Part shown: piece by piece, positions 40,791 to 49,865 of the stretch
Position numbering within the stretch: position 1 is the stretch's first letter
Layout of the letters: every line of letters starts with the position of its first letter
NCBI RefSeq assembly: GCF_025244865.1
Contig: NZ_CP104273.1
Span: 1-64,000 of the forward strand
DNA length: 64,000 nt
From: Arthrobacter sp. zg-Y1110
GTDB taxonomy: Bacteria; Actinomycetota; Actinomycetes; Actinomycetales; Micrococcaceae
Direction of reading: 5' to 3'
Translations under genes and position numbers: made by a program
The notes under the pieces: model-generated
What the model saw: the letters and a program-made list of their open reading frames with translations, nothing else
What the model was told of the DNA's origin: nothing
Database searches by the model: none

Positions 40791-40819
40791 ATACCGTATC
40801 AGTTTAGCCGTTTTGGCAA
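40791..40819 (-). promoter_or_regulatory. shared promoter element (CTAAACTGATACGGTAT)
   Basis: On the minus strand TTGCCA is followed by CTAAACTGATACGGTAT, about 25 bp before the ATG at 40766. Near-identical elements precede the genes at 59345 and 60427. Confidence 0.6.
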
Positions 40820-40894
40820 CAATTCACAGTGCCCACCTGCACGACAGGAAAGCCCCGCCGGACGCAGTGTCAGACGGGGCTTTCAAGTGGAACG

Positions 40895-41686
40895 TCAGCG
40901 CGCGGAGGCTGCGCTTTCGGCCGCTGAGAACATCTGCTGGTAGGCAGCTGCCTTCTCGGTGGCCGTCTTCACGGAAGCCGCCTTGGCCGCCTTGGCGTCC
41001 GCAGCTTTCTTCTCGGCTGCCTTGGCGTCTGCTGCCTTCTTCTCGGCGGCCTTTTTCTCTTCCGCCTTCTTGTCGGCTGCAGCGTTATCCGAACCGGTGT
41101 TCTCGGCCGCGGCGGAAGCCTCAGCTGCAACCCCGGCATCAACTGCAGCGCCGGTGCTGGAATCCACCCAGGTTCCCGCCTCGTTCTGCGTGACCGCGGC
41201 ACCCGTGCCCGGGTTCACGTAAGGCGTGTAGCCGCCGCCGGACGGAGCCGTGTAGTTGTTGCTCGGAGGCGTGTACGTCTGCGCCGGCTGGTTGTACGTC
41301 GGAGGCGTGTACGTCTGGGCAGGCGGGTTGTAGACCGGGGCCGGTGCGGGCGGGTTGTAGACCGGAGCCGGGGCGGGCGGGGTGTAGTTCTGGACCGGAG
41401 GCTTGTAGCCCGGGGTCGGTCCGTAGTTGTTGCCGCCGGATGCCGGAGGGCCGGTCACCGTGCCGGGGCCGGATCCGCCGCCTCCGCCGTAGTTTCCGCC
41501 GCCGGAGCCGTTATTGCCGCCGCCGGAACCTGCCTGGCAGGCCTGTCCCATGGCACCGAGGTCAACCATTACCTGGCCCGGAGGGCAGCTAAGGGCCTGG
41601 GCGGGGGCAGCACCGAGGATGAGGCCGCCGCTGAGCAGGGCCATGGAGCCGGCAGTGGCCAGCGCGCGCTTCATAATCGTCTTCAT
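40895..41686 (-). CDS. secreted proline/glycine-rich protein
   Basis: A 263-aa exported protein. Signal peptide MKTIMKRALATAGSMALL...ending APAQA, then SCPPGQVMVDLGAMGQAC (one likely disulfide). A Gly/Asn run is followed by a Pro/Tyr repeat region (YNPPAPAPVYNPPAQTYTPP) and a Lys/Ala helical tail (KKAEEKKAAEKKAADAKAA). The tail could bind the cell wall or teichoic acids. It lies downstream of the pilin operon. Confidence 0.85.
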   Translation of the reverse strand: MKTIMKRALATAGSMALLSGGLILGAAPAQALSCPPGQVMVDLGAMGQACQAGSGGGNNGSGGGNYGGGGGSGPGTVTGPPASGGNNYGPTPGYKPPVQNYTPPAPAPVYNPPAPAPVYNPPAQTYTPPTYNQPAQTYTPPSNNYTAPSGGGYTPYVNPGTGAAVTQNEAGTWVDSSTGAAVDAGVAAEASAAAENTGSDNAAADKKAEEKKAAEKKAADAKAAEKKAADAKAAKAASVKTATEKAAAYQQMFSAAESAASAR

Positions 41687-41697
41687 ATGCAAGACGG

Positions 41698-41725
41698 TAC
41701 ATGAGAGAAAGGTTTCTGTCATGTA
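41698..41725. promoter_or_regulatory. 28-bp inverted repeat upstream of the secreted protein
   Basis: TACATGA and AGAAA mirror TTTCT and TCATGTA across a 2-bp centre. TTGACA overlaps its outer end on the minus strand. It is a likely operator over the promoter of the 41686 gene. Confidence 0.6.
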
Positions 41726-41744
41726 TGTCAACAATTTTCTCTCA

Positions 41745-42854
41745 TCATTTCCGGTACGAGTAGGAAAGCACCATCTCGTCGGCGTTCGCGGAGATGTTCC
41801 GTTCAGCAAGATTTTCGTTGGCCATCTGGATGCCGCTGATTGATGCATCCCAACTCGTGACGTCATTGGTAACGGTGATGAGCGGGTCCTTCACCGAGGC
41901 GGTTCCGGCGGTCTCGAGAGGGGTTCCCATGTGCTTTGTCCCCGCAACGAAGGATGCACTGTCAAGGATGGCGCCGACTCCGGGCTTGATGACCTCGGCC
42001 TTGCCGGTTGGACCGTCGACTTCGGCCAGCACCTCTTCTGTCGCTGCGAGGGATTCAACCGCCTTCTTGAAGTCGATCGACTCGGGGTTCACGCCGCCTG
42101 CAGCAAATTCCCCTGCCCAGCTTTCACCGTCAGTGCTGGTACCCATCCATTTCGTCCCGGTCTCGAACCCGAAGCCGTTGGCCAGGACGTCGGCGTAGGC
42201 ACGTGCTTCCCTGCTGTCGCCGTCACCGGTCAGCGAAACCGCTTCACGGCCTGTGTTCATCCACATGGTTGCAGCATCTGCAGGCTGGTCCGGATCATAA
42301 GTATCCAGGGTGAGGATGGACTCTGCCGGCGGCTTGAAGGAGTTGATGGAGCTTCCCACAACCACGACGTCGCCCTCCACGGTTACCGTGCGGTTCTCCG
42401 ATGCGGCCTGGTGCTCGAGCCAGTCGGCTACCTTCTCTGCATCCTCCTGGGTCGGAGACTCGACGTAGAAGAGCCTCAGAGGCAAGGCGAACGGGGTTCC
42501 GTGGTCTTCGGTGTCCTGGCTGCGGGAGTATCCGATGTTTTCGATGGCCAGGTCTGCCGCTGCCGGCTTGAGCTCTGGCAGTTTCTTGTTCGGCTCATCC
42601 ATGGGGGCAACCTTGTCCCACCACTTTTCGGAGAACGGGGCGATGACCACGGTATCGGCGTCTGCCGGCACCAGTGCCGGGATGGAGGACGCTGTCGCTC
42701 CCCCGTCACTGCTCTTCGCGAAGATGCCCAGGCCCAGGGCCCCCGCAGCGATAACTGCTGCGAGGGCTGTTCCGGCGGCCAGCCGGCGGTTCCGCCTCTG
42801 CGAGGGGGTCAGGCCCATGTTCCTGCTCGTCCGTTCTGTCGGTGCTGCATTCAT
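41745..42854 (-). CDS. membrane-anchored protein of the pilin operon
   Basis: A 369-aa protein with one N-terminal membrane segment (RRLAAGTALAAVIAAGALGLGIF) and a large outer domain (IPALVPADADTVVIAPFSEKWWDKVAP...). It is not a prepilin, because there is no Gly-aromatic cleavage site. The start overlaps the stop of the giant minor pilin (TAATG). It may help assemble or regulate the pilus. Family not recognised. Confidence 0.82.
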   Translation of the reverse strand: MNAAPTERTSRNMGLTPSQRRNRRLAAGTALAAVIAAGALGLGIFAKSSDGGATASSIPALVPADADTVVIAPFSEKWWDKVAPMDEPNKKLPELKPAAADLAIENIGYSRSQDTEDHGTPFALPLRLFYVESPTQEDAEKVADWLEHQAASENRTVTVEGDVVVVGSSINSFKPPAESILTLDTYDPDQPADAATMWMNTGREAVSLTGDGDSREARAYADVLANGFGFETGTKWMGTSTDGESWAGEFAAGGVNPESIDFKKAVESLAATEEVLAEVDGPTGKAEVIKPGVGAILDSASFVAGTKHMGTPLETAGTASVKDPLITVTNDVTSWDASISGIQMANENLAERNISANADEMVLSYSYRK

Positions 42855-45800
42855 TACTTGGTGACCCACCGCGGGCGGTTCTGGTCATTGACGGCCACGC
42901 AGGTGGTGCCTTCCACGTATCCGTAGCACGGGTAGGTGGGCTCCTTCATGGCGTTGCCGCCCTGGCCGACAGGGCCGCAGCCCAGGTTCTGCTGGGCCAT
43001 GGATGCCAGTGACAGCCGGAGCCGGGCGGAGCTGGGTCCGTTGTCACCGAGGGTCCACAGGTCATGGCCGAAGGCGAAACCCTTGTAGTAGGGGGATCCC
43101 TGGCTGGCCAGGATGTCCGGTGAGCCGCCTCCGGTTCCCAGAGTGGTGTTCGATGATTCGACCCACCCCCTGTTGTCAGGGCTGATGTGCTCCAGCCCGC
43201 GGACGGTAACCCCGTTCCAGTCGCCGTAGCGGGGCTTGTGCTGGAAGTCGATCAGCCGTGCCGTTACCAGCTGAGGGGCGTTCCAGCCGGCAGTCGAGCA
43301 GACAACGATCTGTTTGCCTTCGCGGGGCATATCGGCCGGAGTGACAAACGACGAGCGGTTCTTCACAGCGCGCTCCAGCCCGTTGGGGGCAGTCGCCGTC
43401 AGCTCATAGCGGTAGGTCGCTCCGGGAGCTGCGATTTCGGACCATGTTCCATCGGACCCGCTGTTGATGGTCTTGGCAAGGTTGGATGCGTGCGGCAGGC
43501 CTGCAGCTGATCCGAGGCTTTCGTTGGCAACCGAAACCCTCTTGAGGTCGAAGGATGCTGCACCTGCGGACCGGGACCAGGTAACGGAGGTGTAGTTGTT
43601 CTGAACGGCGCCGTAGGAGGAGCCGCCGATTTCGATGTTGCGCAGGTCCAGGTTGAACCGCTCTGCCCGGTTGCCGTTGGGGTCGCCGCTCCAGTCGAGC
43701 ACACTGAACTGGCCCGGGTAGGTCTTCACGGTAGCCCGGGCTTCGTCGCTCCAGCCGTTATTGGTCAGGGCTGCGTTGCGTGACTTGGCACCGTAGTTGA
43801 TCGTGGCACCCTCTGCGTTGGCGATGTTCGTCCATGCCACCGTTGCCTGGGAGTCATTGGCTCCCTTGGCGCCGTCGAAGGCCTTGCCGTCCTTGAAGAG
43901 CTGGTAGGTGCAGGTCTTGTCGGTGCAGAAACGGTCCTTTGCCTGGTGGCCCGCGTCAGCGTTGGGCACCAGTGCGAACGAGGATGCCGGGCTGGCGAGG
44001 TCGGGCTTGCGGGTCACCTGAAGTGCAGGGGCAGCCGGACGCTGCGTGACCGTGGCTTCCTTCGCCGAGAAGTCAACGCTCACCCCTGTGTCGTTGTATG
44101 ACTTTGCCCAGTAGTTGAACTGGGACCCCGCAGGCACCTTGTCGTTAAAGGAGGTTTCCTGAATGCCTTCGAAGTTCTCTACTGAGCAGTCGTCTACCAG
44201 GCAGACCATCGCGCCGCCCGTTCGGGTCGTCTTACCCAGAAGGTATCCGTCCGCGGAAACAACTTCTTTCCACATGATCCGGTTGCTGCCCTCGAGGTCG
44301 CGGGAGCCGTTCGGTCCGACGGGAATCATCTCGGGGATGGGCGGGTACTGCAGCTGGGTCTTGACGATGGCCTTCGGGGACGCATCAGACTCCGGGCCGG
44401 CGCTGGAGCGCAGCTCGGTGACCGTTGCCTGGGCAGCGTTGACGCCGCGGGGGCCGTTGTTCTTGGCGGCCACGTAGTAGGTGTACTTCGTGCCGTACGC
44501 AGCCGTGTCGGTGTACGTCAGAGCAGCCGTCGTGCCGATCTTGGTAGCCGTTCCGGATTCGGAGTTGTTCGCGTAGCGCCAGATCTCGTAGCTGGTAGCG
44601 GTCGGGGATGCCTTCCACTTCAGGACGTTGCGGCCGTGCGTGTCCTCGTCCGCCCCGGTGCCGTATTCGGCCTCAGAGGTCAGGTTCGCAGGCGCAGCAG
44701 GGTGGGTGAGGGTCTGGATGTGAGTGGATTCCTCGGACTGGCCGGACAGGGCGGTGGCCTCGACGAACCATTCGTAACGCTTGCCCCAGCCGCCGCCGTC
44801 CCAGGTGAGGGCGGTCTTGGTCGAACCCTGGGTGAATCCGGGCGCGTTCAGGAAAGCTTCCTTGCCTGCGATCGGAGCACCGGTGGAAGCGTTGACTTCG
44901 CGGTACTTCAGCTCGTATCCGGAAGCACCGGGAACGGCGCCCCAGCTGACAACGATGCGCGGCTGTGTGAGCTCGGAATCTGCTCCGGTAACCCAGCCTG
45001 CAGCTTCGGGGCTGGAGGGCAGCACAGAGGAGGCCTTCCAGGCGGGCTCGGTGATCTGTGCGCGCCAGACGGAGGGCCGGCAACCGGAGGAGAGTGTGCC
45101 GTCGGCGGCCTTCGTGTAGACGGTGTAGGTGACGGCGTCACCTGCGGCGGCCGGGCCGGAGTTGTCTGTCCATCCGCCGACCGTCTTGCCCGCCGGAACG
45201 GTGACCGTAGCGACTGCAGCTGCGTTGCGGTAGACGACGTAGTCCTGGAACCCGGGCACTACCGTCCAGCGGAGCACCGGCTTGGTTTCGTCGCGCTCAT
45301 CAAAGGACAGGACCGCGCAGATGGGGCTTGCCGCGGCTCCGTCGGAGACACCGCCGCTGCCGTTGCGCAGGGATGCCGAGGTGGAGTTTTCTGCCGTGCC
45401 GGCGTCTCCGACGTCGGCCTTCAGGTGGATGGCGACACGCTTGATGGCGTTGGTGCCGCCGTCCTTGGCACTCAGGGCAGGGGAAACGGACAGGTCGCTG
45501 CCGTCGATGCCGTAGTAGGTGAACACGGCAGGTGCGTCGGACTTCAGCTCATCGACGGCGATGCGGGTGACCTGCTTTCCGTCACCGTTGGGGGCGGCGG
45601 CACCGGTCTTGGTTACCGGAATCCAGTCGCCGGGGGTGAACGGGTAGGCGTTTTCTGCACCCGTCCAGGTCTGCTGGTAGAACGTCGTTCCGCTCTTCAC
45701 CCAGCGGTTGATGACCTGGTCCCCCGTGTCCGGTTCGGACGAGGAGATGACAAGCTCGTTGGCGCCGGCGGTAAGGATGGTCCCTGCCACCTGAACCTGC

Positions 45801-46009
45801 TGCGAGGCGCGGTCCAGTGCCTCCGCAATGGAGGTGTTCTTCCCCTGCAGGGCGGAGTTATTCGCGTTGTTCTGATTGATGTTGGCGAAGAACATGGCTC
45901 CGCCGCCGAGGATGATGATACCCACGGCCATGCCGACGAGGACTTCTGTCAGTACTGCGCCGCGGTCTTTGCCGCGCATTACCCTGTTCCTGAACTTTTT
46001 CACTGCCAT
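42854..46009 (-). CDS. giant minor pilin with fibronectin-type repeats
   Basis: A 1051-aa protein. The N-terminus MAVKKFRNRVMRGKDRGAVLTEVLVGMAVGIIILGGGAMFF has a class III-like/type IV prepilin site: cleavage after Gly, Glu at +5 of AVLTE. The rest is extracellular, with several fibronectin-III-like repeats (KWKASPTATSYEIWRYAN, TYTDTAAYGTKYTYYVAAKN) and a Cys-containing C-terminus. Such a length suits a pilus-tip adhesin. Box A directly precedes the ATG, although the gene lies inside the pilin operon. Confidence 0.87.
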   Translation of the reverse strand: MAVKKFRNRVMRGKDRGAVLTEVLVGMAVGIIILGGGAMFFANINQNNANNSALQGKNTSIAEALDRASQQVQVAGTILTAGANELVISSSEPDTGDQVINRWVKSGTTFYQQTWTGAENAYPFTPGDWIPVTKTGAAAPNGDGKQVTRIAVDELKSDAPAVFTYYGIDGSDLSVSPALSAKDGGTNAIKRVAIHLKADVGDAGTAENSTSASLRNGSGGVSDGAAASPICAVLSFDERDETKPVLRWTVVPGFQDYVVYRNAAAVATVTVPAGKTVGGWTDNSGPAAAGDAVTYTVYTKAADGTLSSGCRPSVWRAQITEPAWKASSVLPSSPEAAGWVTGADSELTQPRIVVSWGAVPGASGYELKYREVNASTGAPIAGKEAFLNAPGFTQGSTKTALTWDGGGWGKRYEWFVEATALSGQSEESTHIQTLTHPAAPANLTSEAEYGTGADEDTHGRNVLKWKASPTATSYEIWRYANNSESGTATKIGTTAALTYTDTAAYGTKYTYYVAAKNNGPRGVNAAQATVTELRSSAGPESDASPKAIVKTQLQYPPIPEMIPVGPNGSRDLEGSNRIMWKEVVSADGYLLGKTTRTGGAMVCLVDDCSVENFEGIQETSFNDKVPAGSQFNYWAKSYNDTGVSVDFSAKEATVTQRPAAPALQVTRKPDLASPASSFALVPNADAGHQAKDRFCTDKTCTYQLFKDGKAFDGAKGANDSQATVAWTNIANAEGATINYGAKSRNAALTNNGWSDEARATVKTYPGQFSVLDWSGDPNGNRAERFNLDLRNIEIGGSSYGAVQNNYTSVTWSRSAGAASFDLKRVSVANESLGSAAGLPHASNLAKTINSGSDGTWSEIAAPGATYRYELTATAPNGLERAVKNRSSFVTPADMPREGKQIVVCSTAGWNAPQLVTARLIDFQHKPRYGDWNGVTVRGLEHISPDNRGWVESSNTTLGTGGGSPDILASQGSPYYKGFAFGHDLWTLGDNGPSSARLRLSLASMAQQNLGCGPVGQGGNAMKEPTYPCYGYVEGTTCVAVNDQNRPRWVTK

Positions 46010-46017
46010 ACTCCCCC

Positions 46018-46027
46018 TGTGTGCGGC
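46018..46027 (-). promoter_or_regulatory. box A, 8 bp before start 46009
   Basis: Exact GCCGCACACA, then GGGGGAGT and ATG, in a 56-bp gap within the pilin operon. Confidence 0.7.
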
Positions 46028-46065
46028 TGAACGCGTTTTCGCGTGACCGCGCGGCCGGAAGCCCG

Positions 46066-47346
46066 TCACTTGCGTGCCCCGGACGGCTGCTTGTAGTCGA
46101 CCAGGTACCAGATTTCGCTGTTGTAGGTGTCTCCGGGCTTGATTCCGGCACTGCTTCCACCCAGCGGCCCGATGGGCACGTGGCCTGTAAACCGGCCGGC
46201 TACCTTCACGGTGTCGCAGGCCAGGGACCCGGTGAAGGCCAGTCCCTTGGAGGTGGACCGGAACTTCGCAGCATCCGAGTTCACGACCGTCCGGCAGGTG
46301 CCGTTAGGCGCGTAGATGAACGTGTTGTTTACCGTCAGGGAGGTTCCGGCTGCGTCTTCTGTCCTGAAGTCGACTCCGCCCTTGGTGTAGATGTTCAGGC
46401 CCGCGGTTGCGGCGCCGTTGATGTTCGCGGAGATGGTGACCTTGCCATTCACGAAGGCGTTGAAGGCCCCGGATCCGAGGATGGTCGTGGGCACGTCGAA
46501 CTCCATGGCCGAGTAGCAGCCGGTGTTGCCGTTGGCGACCAGGATCCCGCCGTGCTCGGAAGCCACCCACGGATCCACTGTCGCTCCGCCGCAGCGGCCG
46601 ATGTTCTCGTCGATGAACTTTGAGTCCATCTTCAGGCCGGCCGGAATGCGGGAGGAGGCAGCCAGGACCGACTTGGATGCCTCGGTGCCGTAGAGGAGGT
46701 AGGTTGCTGCGTTCTTGGCGCTGGTGCCGGAGGCAAGGGTCATGACCGGCTTGTCCTTCAGCGCGCCGACGCGGCCGTCCACGAAGTTGGTGTCAGCTCC
46801 GACTCCGATGCCGTTCTGCATGGTGATGGACCGGCCCAGGGCCACGTGGTTGAAGGCTGTTTCCGGGGAAACCTCGTAGGTGAGCTGGTCGGCTGCCTTG
46901 GAGGTGAAGCCGCCGACAAGCAGGGCGCCTGCGTTGACTACGACTTTCCTTGTCGTGCCGCGGTAGGTGCCTTCAGCGTGGATGACCGTACTCTTGGCTC
47001 CGGCGGTCGTCATCGGCTCCAGGTACCAGTTCCAGTCCCGGATCCCGTCGCCGTCCTCATCCTTGGTGCTGTAGGCACGGTGGGCTGCGGTCGGCTTGGT
47101 GGCGGTGGGCTCTTCGTTGAGCTGGAAGATGGCTTCCTGGACGGCGTGGTCGGCCAGCTGGCCGGCCTGCCCGAAGTCCTTGTTCAGGGTTGCGCTCATG
47201 ATGGAGCGTCCCGTCGTGGAAACCATGGCGTAGATCGTCCCGGAAATCAGGACGAGCAGGATCAGGGTGGACATCATGATGACACCGCGGTCCTTCGCCC
47301 CTTTGCGCCTCATTGTCTCGAGACGCTCAAGCATGCGTGTCCTCAT
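46066..47346 (-). CDS. PilX-like pilus assembly protein
   Basis: A 426-aa protein. Near the N-terminus KGAKDRGVIMMSTLILLVLISGTIYAMV is the hydrophobic helix typical of PilX-type proteins of type IV pili. The remainder is a long beta-rich domain (TTRKVVVNAGALLVGGF, GSGAFNAFVNGKVTISANINGAATAGLNIYTKGG). The start overlaps the previous stop (ATGA). It would be a minor component of the pilus. Confidence 0.82.
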   Translation of the reverse strand: MRTRMLERLETMRRKGAKDRGVIMMSTLILLVLISGTIYAMVSTTGRSIMSATLNKDFGQAGQLADHAVQEAIFQLNEEPTATKPTAAHRAYSTKDEDGDGIRDWNWYLEPMTTAGAKSTVIHAEGTYRGTTRKVVVNAGALLVGGFTSKAADQLTYEVSPETAFNHVALGRSITMQNGIGVGADTNFVDGRVGALKDKPVMTLASGTSAKNAATYLLYGTEASKSVLAASSRIPAGLKMDSKFIDENIGRCGGATVDPWVASEHGGILVANGNTGCYSAMEFDVPTTILGSGAFNAFVNGKVTISANINGAATAGLNIYTKGGVDFRTEDAAGTSLTVNNTFIYAPNGTCRTVVNSDAAKFRSTSKGLAFTGSLACDTVKVAGRFTGHVPIGPLGGSSAGIKPGDTYNSEIWYLVDYKQPSGARK

Positions 47347-49592
47347 CGGTGTGTCACCACTCCGCCCTTTTCTGTCCATGTGTAGTAGCCGCCCTGGTAG
47401 TTCTGGCGGATAACGTTGCCGATCCAGTACTCGTCGGACTGCGGGTAGCCCATCGGGCCCCGTTCGAAGTCCTGCGCTGCCCATGCGGCCCGGATTGCTC
47501 CGACGCTGGCGTATGCGGTTCCGGTCTTCGGGTTCCAGAGGATCGCGCCGCCCTGGTAGTTCTGGTATGCCCAGCCGTCCTTCATCCCGTACACCTCATC
47601 GGTGGTCGGGTAGCCCAGCTGTCCGTTTTCCCAGCCGGTATCGGCCCATTTGCTGCCCATTCCGGCAAACACTGCATAGGCTCCTGTTGCCGGTGAGTAG
47701 ACGATGCTGGCGCCCTCGAACTTCTGGCTGCTGCCGCCGTCCTTGAGACCGGCGACTGCATCCCCAAGCGGGTAGCCGAGCCCTCCTGTGTGCCCGCCCA
47801 TGGCCAGGTACTTGTCACGGATGGGCCCGTTCACGGATGCGTAGGCACCGTAGGAGGGGTGCCAGAGGATGGCTCCCTTGGCGTAGATACGGTATTTGCC
47901 TCCCTTGACGCTGGAGATCTCCCCTCCGGTGGGCTCACCGAGGATCTTGGCGCCGTTCATGAGTTCGTACTTCCAGCCGATCGGGGTGGTGGGGGCTGCG
48001 ACGGCTTCGTTCTCGCTCCAGTCGGATGAAGCTGCACCGTTGTCTGCCCGCACGCGGACCGTCACCAGGGCATTTCCCTTGGCGGCAACGTTGGCCGAGT
48101 TCCCCTTGGAGGCGGTACTCAGGACCTGCCAGGCGCCGGTGCCGTATTTGTACTCGATCCGGTAGCTGGAGGCGAAGTTCACTGAAGGCCAGGTGAAGTC
48201 CACGGACTCCGTTTCCGGATTCAGCTTCCCGGTAACGACGGGGGTGGCAGGACGGTTTGGCAGAGTGACGACCGCGGTGGCCGAGTAGGCGGAGCTGCCG
48301 GCGGCGCCGACGGACTGTACCCGCAGCTTCAGTGCGTTGCCGCCTGTTCCGGTTACGGTGGCGGTCCTGCTGGTGGTCTTCTCGCTCACTACCGTCCATG
48401 CGCCGGAGTTGATCTGCTTTTCCACCCGGTATCCGGTGGCGCGTGCGGCGGCCGGCCAGGTGAAGGTTGCGGAGGCGTCATCATCGGCGCTGCCGGTAAC
48501 CACAGGCACGGCCGGCAGTTCTTCGACTGTGACGGTGGAGATTGCCGAGTAGGGTCCGCTGATCGAGTAGAGGTTCGCTTTGACGCGCGCCTCGACTTTG
48601 TCGCCGGCGGTGGCGGTAACCGTCAGGGTGCGGCCGGTCTGTGCGGCGTTGACGATTGTCCAGGCGCCGCCGTTGATGCGCTTTTCCGTCCAGTAGGAGG
48701 TGGCGGTGGGGACTGCGGGCCAGCTGAATTCGGCGTCCAGGGTGTTCTTGACCGTGCCGGTAATCACGGGCATGGCAGGGGGCACCGGGAGGGTGACTGT
48801 GACTACGGGGCTGTAGTAGGACTCTCCCGTGGGGCCGGAGGACTTGATCTTCATGTCGACCACGTCGCCGTACTCGCCGTCGATCAGTGCGGTTTTCAGG
48901 GATCCGGAATAGTTCTTGGTGACCCAGCCGCCGCCGTTGATGCGGTACTGGATGGAGTACGCGTCGGCGCCGGGGACAGTGTTCCAGGAAGCCTGGGCCT
49001 TGGGGCCTTCGTAGACGATGGATCCGGTGAGGGCTGGCACTGCAGGCGGGTCCAGGACCGCAGCCTCATTGGCTGAGCGGACCTTCGAGGGTGCTGCCTC
49101 GCCGATGCCCGGTGTGATGATCGTGCTTTCCCGGCGGCTGTGCGCGGAATCCGCATCCAGCTCGTTGTCCCGCCATGAGACGTCCACAATGAGCGTCTTG
49201 GTCCCGAAGGCGGACGTGCCGCCCGGCTTGTCCTGCCAGGCGACGGCGGTCTTCACCGTGACTTTCAGGCCGCGCAGGGTCTTGGTTCCGGTGGTTGCCA
49301 GCGCGTCGGAGGGTTCGTAGATGGCCGTAGCACCGGAGGGGAGCATGCCGTCATCAGGTTTGGTCTTGGTGCCGATCTTGGACCACGGGGTGGACCTGGC
49401 CGTCTCGAAGACGTCCTGGGTGACCTGGGTGGCGATGGAGTCGTTGACTGCGGTGCGCTGGGTGATGGTCGCACTGGTGGCAGTGGCGGTGTATCCGAGG
49501 GTCAGCACAGAGATGATCCCCAGGGACACGATGGCTTCGAGCAGCACCGAGCCCCTGTCCTTCTTCTGGAAACGATCCTTGAACCTCTTCAC
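47343..49592 (-). CDS. PilV-like minor pilin with FN3 and LGFP repeats
   Basis: A 749-aa protein. KKDRGSVLLEAIVSLGIISVLTLGY gives the prepilin site (cleavage after Gly; Glu at +5). About four fibronectin-III-like domains follow (WNTVPGADAYSIQYRINGGGW, WPAVPTATSYWTEKRINGGAW, ...). The last 200 residues contain LGFP-type repeats (GLGYPLGD, QLGYPTTDE, PMGYPQSDE). LGFP repeats are known from cell-wall-associated actinobacterial proteins. It looks like a pilus adhesin aimed at actinobacterial cell walls. GTG start. Confidence 0.88.
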   Translation of the reverse strand: MKRFKDRFQKKDRGSVLLEAIVSLGIISVLTLGYTATATSATITQRTAVNDSIATQVTQDVFETARSTPWSKIGTKTKPDDGMLPSGATAIYEPSDALATTGTKTLRGLKVTVKTAVAWQDKPGGTSAFGTKTLIVDVSWRDNELDADSAHSRRESTIITPGIGEAAPSKVRSANEAAVLDPPAVPALTGSIVYEGPKAQASWNTVPGADAYSIQYRINGGGWVTKNYSGSLKTALIDGEYGDVVDMKIKSSGPTGESYYSPVVTVTLPVPPAMPVITGTVKNTLDAEFSWPAVPTATSYWTEKRINGGAWTIVNAAQTGRTLTVTATAGDKVEARVKANLYSISGPYSAISTVTVEELPAVPVVTGSADDDASATFTWPAAARATGYRVEKQINSGAWTVVSEKTTSRTATVTGTGGNALKLRVQSVGAAGSSAYSATAVVTLPNRPATPVVTGKLNPETESVDFTWPSVNFASSYRIEYKYGTGAWQVLSTASKGNSANVAAKGNALVTVRVRADNGAASSDWSENEAVAAPTTPIGWKYELMNGAKILGEPTGGEISSVKGGKYRIYAKGAILWHPSYGAYASVNGPIRDKYLAMGGHTGGLGYPLGDAVAGLKDGGSSQKFEGASIVYSPATGAYAVFAGMGSKWADTGWENGQLGYPTTDEVYGMKDGWAYQNYQGGAILWNPKTGTAYASVGAIRAAWAAQDFERGPMGYPQSDEYWIGNVIRQNYQGGYYTWTEKGGVVTHR

Positions 49593-49604
49593 GGATTCCG
49601 CCTT

Positions 49605-49796
49605 CTATTCGTTTGGCTGGGAGCTGACGGGGGTGAACAGTGTTGCCTCGCTGGAGGCGAACCGTACGAAGTCGCCCCAGCCGGCGGCGCTGCGGTCCTG
49701 GACGAAACTGCGTGAGGGCAGGGTCTTCAGCAGAGCGATGCCCGTTCCGGCCACGACGGCGTTCAGATCGGCGGGGGTGGATGTTCCAGCTGGCAT
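49605..49796 (-). CDS. small protein between major and minor pilin genes (63 aa)
   Basis: MPAGTSTPADLNAVVAGTGIALLKTLPS... stops 12 bp before the next gene. The ribosome site is weak. It may be a real pilus-operon gene or chance. Confidence 0.45.
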   Translation of the reverse strand: MPAGTSTPADLNAVVAGTGIALLKTLPSRSFVQDRSAAGWGDFVRFASSEATLFTPVSSQPNE

Positions 49797-49832
49797 CAGG
49801 CGGTGGCTCTCTTTTGGAATGGGACCGGTGAA

Positions 49833-49858
49833 GGGGAGGCGGCCTGGACCGCCTCCCC
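49833..49858 (-). terminator. hairpin just after pilA
   Basis: GGGGAGGCGG (49833-49842) pairs with CCGCCTCCCC (49849-49858), only 7 bp after the pilA stop and with no T run. It probably stabilises pilA mRNA or lets only part of the transcripts continue into minor pilins. Confidence 0.6.
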
Positions 49859-49865
49859 CTGGTGG

